Source: Klebsormidium nitens (taxonomy: Eukaryota > Streptophyta > Klebsormidiophyceae > Klebsormidiales > Klebsormidiaceae). From it: a stretch of DNA of 64,000 nucleotides. The DNA lies in assembly GCA_000708835.1 (NCBI GenBank), contig DF237189.1, forward strand, positions 62,001 through 126,000, in the 5' to 3' direction. The first letter of the stretch is position 1; the number at the start of each line of letters is the position of its first letter. The notes beneath the pieces are model-generated. The model saw only the letters and a program-made list of their open reading frames with translations, made no database searches and was not told the origin of the DNA. The position numbers and the translations under genes were made by a program. Shown here one piece after another: positions 13,301-22,271 of this stretch.

Positions 13301-15065
13301 CTATCCAGCAAGAGCCCCCTTAATACGAACATAATCATTGCAATTTCTGAGTTCTCCAATCTACATGTCTCAGTGGCGTTAGCCTGAAGGAGGCCGCCTC
13401 GAAGGCGTGTTTCCCGACGAGACTATTCAATACCCCAGACATAGCACCTTAAAAGAGTACCAACAAGAGCAGTTACTCCCTTCAAACAAGTTCCTTCCAG
13501 TAAAAACGTTTTCCATTCTGCTTTATTGCAGTGGCGTCAGCCTGAAGGAGGCCGCGTCGAAGGCGTCTTTTGAACGAGACTTTTCATCACCCCAGAATTA
13601 GTACCTTAACAGTACCCCAACAAATGGACTTGCCTCTTTACTCAAACAGATAATCTTCGTTCTTTCAATCTTCTTTGTTGCAGTTTGTCAGCCTGAAGAA
13701 GGCCGCTTCGAAAGCCTTTGGGCAGAAGAGCGGGGTTCCTGCACCATTTACTACCCGAAAAAGCGCTCACTTTTCCTTCGAACAAGTCCCTTCCAGTCTC
13801 AACATTTTCAACGGTGCGGTCTTCCAACCAAGAACTTCCTTTTAATGTTCAACTGTTCCCTTTCCGCGTTGTAGTTGCAGTGGCGTCAGCCTTCTGTATT
13901 GTTGCAGTGGCGTTCGCCTGAAGGAGGCCGCGTCGAAGGCGTCAAGCATGCAGAAGAGAATTCTTGCACGTTCTCCCGACGGAAAGTTATTTACTAGTGC
14001 GAAGTACTTTTCCAGTACCCAATGTTTTGCCTCCATCATTTGTTGCAGTGGCGGCAGCCTGACGGAGGCCGGGTCGAAGGCGTATTTTGGAACGAGACTT
14101 TCCAGCACCCCAGAAATAGAACCTTCACAGTAAGACTACCTACTTCCTTACGCAAACAAGTAGTTTCCGTTGGTAAGGTTTTCCCATCTTGTTCGTTGCA
14201 GTGGCGTCAGCCTGAAGGAGGCCGCGTCGAAGGCGTACGAGCAGGCGCTGGCGCCGCACCACTCTTGGGCGATCCGGCAGGCGGTGCGCGCGAGCCTGTA
14301 CACGCTGCCCAGCAGAGAAAAGTTCCTAGCGCGGGTCGGGGAGGACGGTGAGCGGGCGCAAATCGCACTGTTTCGGAGTCCTTGTTCGAACTTAACGTGG
14401 CTTCAAACTTTGAGTTTCGCACCTGGATCATTGAACAAGCAACTTTGAGCGGGAATACTTCTGTCTGATATGCTGCTTTTTAGGGAAGCTCTGCCAAGCA
14501 GCGAAAGCAGTTGGACAAGGGTGGAGTCGAGTCAAGCTTTGAAACCGTGAGGGTGTCAGGTTCGAAACCGGTGCCCTACATTCCCGTGCGATTTAGTCTG
14601 CTTTGAGAGAATTTTGTCAGGCTCGCTTTTCGGGATCCGCAACAATCAGGGGCGAACATCGGTGGCGGCAATTGAAGTTGGATGAGTGCGTGGTGCGGCC
14701 GGCTGCACGTGCGGTTCGTCAAGCTCAGTCGGGAACTTGCGGATTGGTTTTGGTCAGATTCTGAGGGGCGTGCCAAGACAGCCTCTGAATGTTCCAGCTT
14801 CCAGGTTCGTTCCAGCCGGCAAAGGACTCAGCGGACTTCCGCAGTGGCTGCTGTCAAATGTGTTTGCTTACTTCAGACTGACACGGAATGCGTCTGTGAC
14901 TGGGCTTTCGCCTCCCATGTTGCTGTTCGGCGCAAACTGACGTAGCTTCCCTCTGCAGAATTTTCCTGGCGGCCCTACGCTCAAGAGTTTGTCAACGATT
15001 CGGACCCCGTCATCAAATACGTGATCAGCCTCTACGTAGACAAAGGCATCGGGACCGATTGGTGA
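10359..15065 (+). CDS. ACD11: ACD11-like glycolipid transfer (GLTP-domain) protein
   Basis: The model has four exons: 10359..10547, 11807..11979, 14202..14347 and 14959..15065. They encode 204 aa, the size of Arabidopsis ACD11 (about 206 aa). ACD11 moves ceramide-1-phosphate and related sphingolipids between membranes and restrains programmed cell death. The single GLTP fold spans nearly the whole protein. Visible family segments are GHLGMAFKFARDDFVTK, then AGTVREPGSHTRNLLRVTRG (Asp/Arg head-group region), then ALAPHHSWAIRQAV, which carries the conserved lipid-binding His, and the C-terminal end YVDKGIGTDW. Intron phases (0, 2, 1) all agree, and the start ATG lies in the context CGCAACCATGA. 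Intron 2 is about 2.2 kb and contains the tandem array described separately. The 3' splice site used here (14201/14202) is the last and best-preserved member of that array. Distinction from a generic GLTP rests on similarity to ACD11 recalled from memory. Confidence 0.93.
12417..14236 (+). repeat. tandem array of copies of a 3' splice site plus exon start
   Basis: Eleven degenerate copies of a ~43-bp segment precede the true one inside intron 2 of the ACD11-like gene. Approximate starts are 12417, 12574, 12722, 13003, 13149, 13366, 13525, 13676, 13873 (truncated), 13900 and 14041; the real exon junction segment begins near 14194. Each consists of TTGTTGCAG (the acceptor) followed by about 35 bases encoding GVSLKEAASKA. 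Spacing clusters at 141-159 bp, with larger steps (217, 224 and 281 bp) where a copy appears lost or shifted. Sequence between copies is also shared: an ACGAGACT...CACCCCAGA block follows the copies at 13366, 13525 and 14041, and a C/T-rich TTTTCC tract precedes several acceptors. The whole ~150-bp unit was therefore duplicated. Decay is greatest at the 5' end of the array and least next to the real exon. Confidence 0.9.
14049..14129 (+). other. possible cassette exon in the ACD11-like gene (array copy at 14041)
   Basis: This array copy has a TTGCAG acceptor, no in-frame stop and a good donor (GTAAGA at 14130). The interval is 81 bases, phase 2 at both ends, so inclusion between exons 2 and 3 would add exactly 27 codons and keep the frame. 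The inserted peptide would begin GGSLTEAGSKAYFGTR and repeat the start of exon 3. Copies at 13366 and 13525 instead reach a stop soon after the duplicated segment. Whether any copy is spliced in vivo cannot be told from sequence. Confidence 0.35.
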
Positions 15066-16110
15066 TGACGGTAAAGAAAACAGTGAAGCTGCGCACACCT
15101 GGATCAGGATTCATTTCCTAGTTGGGGCAAGCCCTAGATTCCGTGAGTGTCATGTAAGTGACTGAGAGACCCGGCCTAAGTTTCGGACAAGAAGATACGT
15201 GCAATTTTCCTCTGTACAAAGCATAGCTAGAGCATAGGTGACTGAGGGAAGAGCAACTCAATTGCGACCTTCCATCGAAGTGGCAGCAATTCCAGGATTT
15301 TGAAAATGCTTACACCGTGCAACAGCATAGTATCAGTTAATCAGGCATGAGAATGTGCGGCGCGCCCATAATCTCGATCTTAAGAAGTTAGTCAGGCCGT
15401 AGGTATACTCTCATGATAGGCTTCATTCGATCGACAGTTATAAGGCTTGATTCCAGGCACTAGCTGGCCGCCATGCCATGATTGCACAACAGCCGCCATG
15501 TGGCAGCATATATGCGCGATCTTCGATTACGATGCATGTGCGCAGCTCAATCCCTGCCACTGTAATCAACGCAATTTGATGCATGGCCTAAAGGCGTGCA
15601 TGGCCCGGCCGCCGCCTGCCGCGCAGCCGAAATATGTGCAGCACCTTAATTAGGTTATACCAAAGCTACAGAATTCATATTGCATACATCATGTAACGGT
15701 GGTTCCGAACTTAACGCCGTCGAATCATCATGGCCATGGCCAGCAGTGCATGAGGGCCGCGCCCGCCAAGCAGGACGCATGGCATGATGGCCCACCGGCA
15801 TCATTGAATTCAATGGTATGATATTAAAAGCTCTCATGCTTAACTTACGGTCGTTGCCAGGTCGGACTCAGTGACCTCAAGGATATATGCGGGGCGCAGC
15901 CGCGCTGGGCCCGGCTGCACGTACCGGTATGTGCAGCATGCAACATACTAAGGATGATAGTCCCATGCAGGACGGTTGAATCGAAAAGTGGGGGGGCCAG
16001 CTTCGCAGCCGTTTCAGAATATGGCAGCTTCAAGGCTTCATCTACCTTCAGCGCGCTCGGCCAGCATGCAATGGATTCAATTCAAGCAACAAACCCAGGT
16101 ACACACTCTA
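15066..16110. other. intergenic, CATG/TGCA-rich patch
   Basis: The region lies between the ends of two convergent genes. From about 15440 to 16080 it is dense in CATG, TGCA and ATGCAT with scattered GC-rich blocks such as CCGCCGCCTGCCGCGC. No coding exon is seen. Confidence 0.5.
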
Positions 16111-19100
16111 TCAATCAGCACTGGAAAAATCTGAAGGTTCTCTGGGGTCCATGTTTCTCAAATCGGTCATCCGCCGATCGAACTCGGCTGCGTGCTTGTC
16201 CCGCTCCTCTAGTTCGCCCCCCTCAAACTCCAACCACTTCTCCCGCAAGTCCTCCAGTACATTCGTGCTCTCCTCGTTCCGCTCTTCCGTTCCTCGTGGC
16301 ACCGCCACTTCCGGCTTGTTCGGCCGGATCGTTGCGTCAACGAACTCGGTTAGCGGCGGCAGCTCCTTAACCATGGCCTGGAAAGCTGCGCTTGAGGCAA
16401 ACGCCTCAAAGTTGTTCGCCATAGCGTTGAGGCAAAACTCTCGTAACCGTGCGACGCCGTACCTGAGTAATAATGGATATAACTGAGTGCCAGGAAGGCG
16501 GATTCCCGCAAGTACGCAGGCCATGACTTGAGGCACACAAGCAAAAAGCTCACAAGATTGGGCGGAAGTAAAAAGCAGGGGGCCAACAGTTGAAACCACA
16601 GCCGTTGCGCATCCTTTTCTCCCAAACGGGTATCGATTTGGAGCGGACACGTAGGTTGGGGGCGTCCTTTGAGATATCGCGGCGAAGCTTCGCTCATCAA
16701 GTTGAGGACCTCGGGACTTTCTGCACTACCACTCGTAGCTTTACAGATCCTTCTGCTGCAATCGTGAGCCCCACATTGATTTGATCAATCAAAGCTATCT
16801 CCTCAGTTTGCTCCATTGAATCTTTGCTTTCCAGTGCCAAGCTCGTCGTGTGAACGAAGAGAAGCACTGCGCATTGCACGAACGAGTCCGTCGAAGACCC
16901 AGCCGGCACCGAAAGCATTGGCCACTAGCTGTCGCTTCAAAGTCGGCGACAAAAGTTGACTGGTTCAATAGCCCGCCTTTGCCCCTTTTCGACAGTGCGT
17001 TGTCTGCGCTTCCTGGACATTTTAAAATCCCAAAGGGTGGTAGATATAGCAAGGTTCTCTACGTTGGAAGTGTGCCAGCACGATCGAGACAGATAGGGTT
17101 GCCCACTCACATGTCGGCGACCAAGAGCCAGTGGCACAGCTCGTCCACATTCGCCGCCTCTAACCCCGGCAGCAGCGCATCGGCCACGGCACGCTTCAGC
17201 GGAAACAGCAGAAACTGCGACGCCGCGTCTAAAACTTCCACCACCAAACCCGGATCCACTGACGTCACCCTGTCTGTGTACATGTACTCGAACACCGTCT
17301 CGAGCGCCTCGGGGCTGACGTCATTCAGTGTCAAGACGGGCAACGTTGACCCGTCCGGGTCAGGGACTAACCCCTCCTTAAACCCCTCGGTGCGGCTGAG
17401 CCGCGCACGAAAGTACTCAGAGCGCGCGGCGAGAACCACTTTGTGCGCCCGGAATTTGCGGGCCGCGCCCGTTGCCAGGATGACATCGGCAAAGTCGTCG
17501 CGGGAAGATGATGGCGTGGCAGCGTCGGAGAAGTCGAGGTCGCCCACTCGGTCAGTGATGACGTCAGAAGTTGCTGCGAGCCCGCCAGTGCGACGGAGGA
17601 TGTTGCCCAGGCAGGCGTTCAAGCGGGCGGGCTCGGAAAGGGAGGACGCCTGCACAGAAAGGCCGTGCAATTGTTGGTCGCAAAGGCTTGGCAAAACGTT
17701 ATCCAGCCTGCCACGTGTCCATGTGATCTCTCTGGATGATGAGAGGTGCATCTTAGGATATCAGTACAACTGGTAAGTTCCAGAGCTCACGTGCTTTGAC
17801 TCTGTAAAGTTTGTCTCGTAACAATCGAAGGACCCATGAGTAGACTAATCACAACCAAAAGATGGGTTTGCACAAGGAAAATGACGCGCAGAAATGCAAT
17901 GCAAGTACCAATCCGCGGTAGACCCATAAGCGGTCCATACCAGGCTGCCTGCCGGTGCATACCTGAAGCACGAATCGGCGCTGCAGGTTCTGGTGCAGGC
18001 GGTGCCACTTCATGTCGGAGTACTTTTGGTGGTTCTTCTCCGCCTCTAGTTTCTCCCGCAGCTCCGGCAGCCGGCACTGTCGACAGATCCGCGCGAGGTC
18101 CTCCATTTCGTCCACCGCCACGTCTAACCGGTCCGTGTAGAAGAACTGGAACAGCGACACCAGCGCCGAGTAACTTAACCGCGGGCTCGCTAATCTAACC
18201 TCGTCTCGCCCCCGCCACTTGCCCGCAAAAGCCGCCGAGAAATACGGGGAACGAGCGGCCAGGATCGCGCGGTGTGCGCCGACAGTGCGATCTGACCCGA
18301 GGAACGAGAACGTGATGTCGGGCGGCCAACAGGGATCCCCCTCGGGGGGGAAGCATTCCCGGAGGTCTAGTTGTAGAGGGTCCAGGGGAGGGGGGCGCTG
18401 CTCGTAGGCTTTCAGAATCTCGCGGATGCGCAGGTTGAGGGCAGCGTAGTGGCAGCGGTCGCCGTCAAATGTGTACCTGGGGGGAGGAGACTCTACGTTG
18501 ATTATCTCGACCGCAAATATCACGATTAAAGAGCCTCCCTGAGACGGGTGGGTTTATTATTGGGGTTTTGAGTACGCATGAGTGCAGAGGTTGATTTTCG
18601 GGTGTAGTTTTCAGTTGGGTTTAGGTTCTCAACTTTGTTCGTCAAATCTCGTGCACCTTTTGTGGATATTTCAAAGCGTTGTCCTAGGAGGAAGTGGGGT
18701 ATCTTAGTCGTCGATTGGACAGTTGCTGTCCAGGTCGAAAACAGTTGAAGAATTTCTGCAACCGACCAGCTGGCATGCGGATACGACAGTCGTCTCAACG
18801 AAAACCTTTGCAGCGCCATCAAAGCAGGTATTGCAACAGTGTTGGCGCGACAGCCCGTGATTACCTGAAAATTAATGTCCTCGATCAGACGAGATTTGGG
18901 CACACTTTACGATGCAAAACGCTTCGTCCGAAGTGAATGAAGAAGAAGAAGAATAAACAACTCAGAAGGGAAGAAAAGACCGGTGCGGCTCACTTGGGCC
19001 GAGTATATTGATCACAAACGGAACAGCCCTGGATTAGCGAGGAGAAACGAAGGGCAGCTCACTCGCTACAGACAGCCCCCGCCTCCAACAAGATCATTGT

Positions 19101-19216
19101 TATGTCTTCATGGCCGGCGAGGCAGGCGTAGTAGAGGGGGGTGCTGTCCCACTTGTCGCGGGCGTTGATATCCACCCCCTCCTCGTGGAGCAAGTACTTG
19201 AGGCGGTCAACGTCTC
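16111..19216 (-). CDS. ankyrin repeat and double BTB/POZ protein (ABTB1/BPOZ-like), 5' end missing
   Basis: Exons on the minus strand are 19216..19063, 18476..17963, 17751..17111 and 16462..16111; all three internal phases agree. Exon one encodes an ankyrin repeat ([18 protein letters not shown]) preceded by [20 protein letters not shown]. This runs into [14 protein letters not shown] and a first BTB domain ([20 protein letters not shown], then FFYTDRLDV). The third exon holds a second BTB domain ([30 protein letters not shown]). The last exon is a helical BACK-like tail ([20 protein letters not shown]) ending in an acidic region. This is the domain order of animal ABTB1 and its plant relatives, which act as adaptors for CUL3 ubiquitin ligases. 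The first exon, with the start codon and the base completing the Gly codon, was not found; it may lie between 19.2 kb and the gap. Confidence 0.85.
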
Positions 19217-20372
19217 CTGCGCAATACAAGCGAAATGATTAACGAGTTTAATGTTTGCTTGACCAGGATTGCGAGGCTCGACCAGGTCTGGCGGCTCTTC
19301 AAGGCTACACCCATCTATGCTAGTGGAGCAGAGAATATTTGAAGCTTGAAGCAGACCCATTGGTTTGGCTCTCGGATGCAGACATAGAAACCTCCTGGAG
19401 CATGAGAACGAAGACTTTATATGTTCACATAATAAAAGGGGGAGCCGGCAGCAACGCAACAAGAAATACAAATAGCCAAAAATCATACACCGAAGAAGTG
19501 TTACAAGCATTAACTCTGGAAAAGGCTGGTGGTAAGGTAACGCCAAGATTGCAAATGCCCCCAAATCTCTTCGCCCAGACAAATCTTCAACTTGCTCGCT
19601 GTGCAAGAAGACAATGCTCTAAAGAGCCACCAGGTCGAACCTGAGTGCCTCTGAGTGCCTCCGACCCCTGACTTCCCTATCAGAGGGGACCCTAAGACGT
19701 ACAAACTGCAGTATCAAGTGGTGGTGAAAATGCTTCGCCAATCTGTGATTCAGATTGTGGACTCAACTAGGCCCCGTGCAGTCATACAGAGGCTTAAATG
19801 CAGAACCACCAGGTTTTCGGGATCTTGCGGTTTACGGCGTGGAAGATTGTGAATGAGATAGTGAAGGCCGAAACAACTCAGCCACCAGATAGCTGTTTGC
19901 AAGGACTTCTCAAACGTCCAATCAGTGCCATATTTGAAAAGTCTCTTGCAGCGAGGGTCGTAAAAGAAGTATCTTCGCTTCTCCCGTTTCATGGAATCTT
20001 GGAAAAGAAAGGTTTCCATTACATCTAGAGGTCAATTGACTGGAATTATATGCAACCGATTGGTGGTAGTTGGCCGGACAAAACACCTGAGAAGCTCAAC
20101 TTAATGAATCTGATGGCGCCAGGACCTGATTGACTTTCCAACGCACCGGGACTCTGTTTGCATGTCCGAGACACACACTTTCTTTCGGGAGCAGCTTGCG
20201 AGTCAAGCTTGTCAACCTTTATGAACAAGAAACTGCGATTCGCTGGCAGTAAATGTAAGTGCAGAACGACATGTATAAGTACTGATGAGATACATATAAT
20301 GTATGACTTTTTGATGCATCTAAACGATCCTGAAGCTACGGCATAGAAAACCCTCAGTTTCATTCTATACAA
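19217..20372. other. sequence upstream of the ABTB1-like gene, no exon placed
   Basis: This should contain the first exon of the ABTB1-like gene, but no ATG-initiated segment with a donor in the required phase stands out. Open frames of 60-110 codons on both strands show no domain. Confidence 0.4.
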
Positions 20373-20731
20373 NNNNNNNNNNNNNNNNNNNNNNNNNNNN
20401 NNNNNNNNNNNNNNNNNNNNNNNNNNNNNNNNNNNNNNNNNNNNNNNNNNNNNNNNNNNNNNNNNNNNNNNNNNNNNNNNNNNNNNNNNNNNNNNNNNNN
20501 NNNNNNNNNNNNNNNNNNNNNNNNNNNNNNNNNNNNNNNNNNNNNNNNNNNNNNNNNNNNNNNNNNNNNNNNNNNNNNNNNNNNNNNNNNNNNNNNNNNN
20601 NNNNNNNNNNNNNNNNNNNNNNNNNNNNNNNNNNNNNNNNNNNNNNNNNNNNNNNNNNNNNNNNNNNNNNNNNNNNNNNNNNNNNNNNNNNAAGCTACGG
20701 CATAGAAAACCCTCAGTTTCATTCTATACAA
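20333..20731. repeat. 40-bp direct repeat flanking an assembly gap
   Basis: Positions 20373-20691 are N (319 bases). The 40 bases immediately left of the gap (20333-20372) are identical to the 40 immediately right (20692-20731). Either the gap hides a tandem duplication or the assembler failed to merge overlapping contig ends, in which case little or nothing is missing. Confidence 0.95.
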
Positions 20732-21135
20732 GTGATACATGAAAAGTCATCTCTTGACCAGCCAGGCTCCGGCTTGACTTCTTCTTCCAACAATATAAAC
20801 TGCAAGAGAAGACACACCACCACTCCATCAAAGTCCACGTAGCGTCCGCTTTTCCATCTAGAACGATCTGCCGCCTCACCACTTCTTGCCGCAGAGTACA
20901 CATCCCCCTGCGGAGTGCGCTTTCTTCTTGACCGACGATAACTATCGCCCAGCTCCCACTCATCAATCTCATCTTCGGCTTCGGTGTCCCTTGTTGCAGA
21001 ATCTCCCACAGCATCCAGCAGGTTCTCCTCTTCGGGCCCATTCATATTGGCACCCTGGTGTGCATCAGCAGGCGCCTGATCTGCTGGTGGCACTACACTT
21101 TCTGCCGCACCATTGGAAGCCTGATTAGCGTCCAT
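20719..21135 (-). CDS. possible first exon of an acidic, Ala/Glu-rich protein next to the gap
   Basis: From an ATG at 21135 the minus strand is open for about 130 codons. The product starts MDANQASNGAAESVV and continues through an acidic stretch (EAEDEIDEWELGD) and a basic cluster (YRRSRRKRTPQ) to DRSRWKSGRY. A GTGGAC donor-like site follows near 20839, and the frame after it looks non-coding. The composition (acidic then basic, low complexity) fits a nuclear protein, but no family is recognised. The gene would continue toward the gap, so it cannot be completed here. It could be a chance open frame. Confidence 0.3.
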   Translation of the reverse strand: MDANQASNGAAESVVPPADQAPADAHQGANMNGPEEENLLDAVGDSATRDTEAEDEIDEWELGDSYRRSRRKRTPQGDVYSAARSGEAADRSRWKSGRYVDFDGVVVCLLLQFILLEEEVKPEPGWSRDDFSCITCIE

Positions 21136-21624
21136 GTTCGCAAACCAAGGAGCGCACACATACTTATCGCTGTCTTCTAAGCACTCAAAAAGTGATCAGC
21201 TCTCGTGGACCAAGTTCGTGTAACCACCTTTTGAGACATGTATCATTTTTGTTTGTGATTCTTTTTGTTTTTGAAACATCAGCATTGCTCACGAGCCGCT
21301 ATTCCATCTCTCTCAAGTTACCCCAGAGCGCCTCCAACGACTTGGTGGCATGTGTCGGTTTTGCGGCAGCAGGTCTCAACCTCAAGCTACCTATCTAGGT
21401 TTCCAACAAGCAACATGGCGAACCACCAAGCTTTGGGCCAAGCACAGCAGTCTGAGTATAGCGTCCTGATCCAATCAACACTGTCCTCGCACTGTCGCAG
21501 ATCTCTGCTTCTTGAGCTATGCGTGAGTTTGGACAAGCTGACGTCGGGCCGGTACGTACCGACTGGCAAGCACAGCCTGAGCGGTCGGCACCGCGGACTC
21601 GCGGGCGCGAGTCAGACTCAAGAG

Positions 21625-21951
21625 TACCGTACTACCAAGGTATGATTCCGAATAAATAAATAATTATTTGCATTCGGAAAGTTGGAAACTCCAAAAAAAG
21701 CATTCGGAATTCGCTTTTTCGGAAATGGAAATTAATTGTTAAATCTCGTTCGGAAAGTGATTTTGAAGCCCGTATGAGCTTCAGGTACGTACCGGTACCC
21801 TTTAAGACCCACTATATAAGGGTACCTGGGTACCTTTCGTCTCATTCGGATTCAGGGTCGGATTCCGGAAAATAATACAACATTTGGACTCGCATTCTGT
21901 AGAATAATTGCATTTTTCAAGCATTCGGAATCATACCTTGGCAGTACGGTA
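21625..21951. mobile_element. 327-bp non-autonomous inverted-repeat element (MITE-like)
   Basis: The ends are 29-bp terminal inverted repeats with one mismatch: 21625-21653 starts TACCGTACTACCAAGG, and 21923-21951 is its reverse complement apart from ACC/GCC. The interior has no coding potential. It carries several copies of ATTCGGA and a palindromic core (GGTACC blocks around 21783-21833, with TATATAAGGG between them). A clear target-site duplication is not visible, so the superfamily is unknown. Confidence 0.7.
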
Positions 21952-22271
21952 AACTCGAAGACTGCACATGTATGCTGCACATGTGCATATGCTGCACTAT
22001 GTACATGGGCATGCAGGGGCATGGGCAGCATTGCGCGTTGTTTTTCCCATCCAACGTCTGTCCCATTCTGTCCTGAGCAAACGGAGGCTGGAGGTCATGT
22101 AGGCCAGAAGAAGCCTTTAAAGCAGGCTTTTGTTCCAAAGAAGTGGCAATTAGCTGTGACAATAGTCCCCGCTTGAGAATGAGGGGGGCGGTGAAGGGGC
22201 GGGGCTGTAAGTCTTTGTTCAAGGTGTAGCATTGACACCATAACAGTGCGGCTGTTACGCGGCACCAAGAG

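Noticed and set aside
12417-14236. CRISPR-like regular repeat array
   Set aside because: The repeats contain a polypyrimidine tract, an AG acceptor and exon coding sequence, sit inside a eukaryotic intron, and the intervening DNA is itself partly repeated. They are not spacers.
14484-14530. extra exon between ACD11 exons 3 and 4
   Set aside because: It has a TTTTAG acceptor and opens briefly, but direct joining of 14347 to 14959 gives EDEFSWRPYAQEFVN, which matches the family and keeps the phase.
14520-14580. tRNA-like T-arm (GGTTCGAAACC)
   Set aside because: The stem has a mismatch, and no matching acceptor stem, D-arm or anticodon arm is found at the right distances.
16850-17776. 308-codon plus-strand open frame
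   Set aside because: It lies antisense to the second BTB exon and its introns, has Ser/Arg/Thr-rich composition and no domain. It is a shadow of the G/C-rich coding strand.
20360-20740. 126-codon open frame through the N gap
   Set aside because: It exists only because N bases contain no stop codons.
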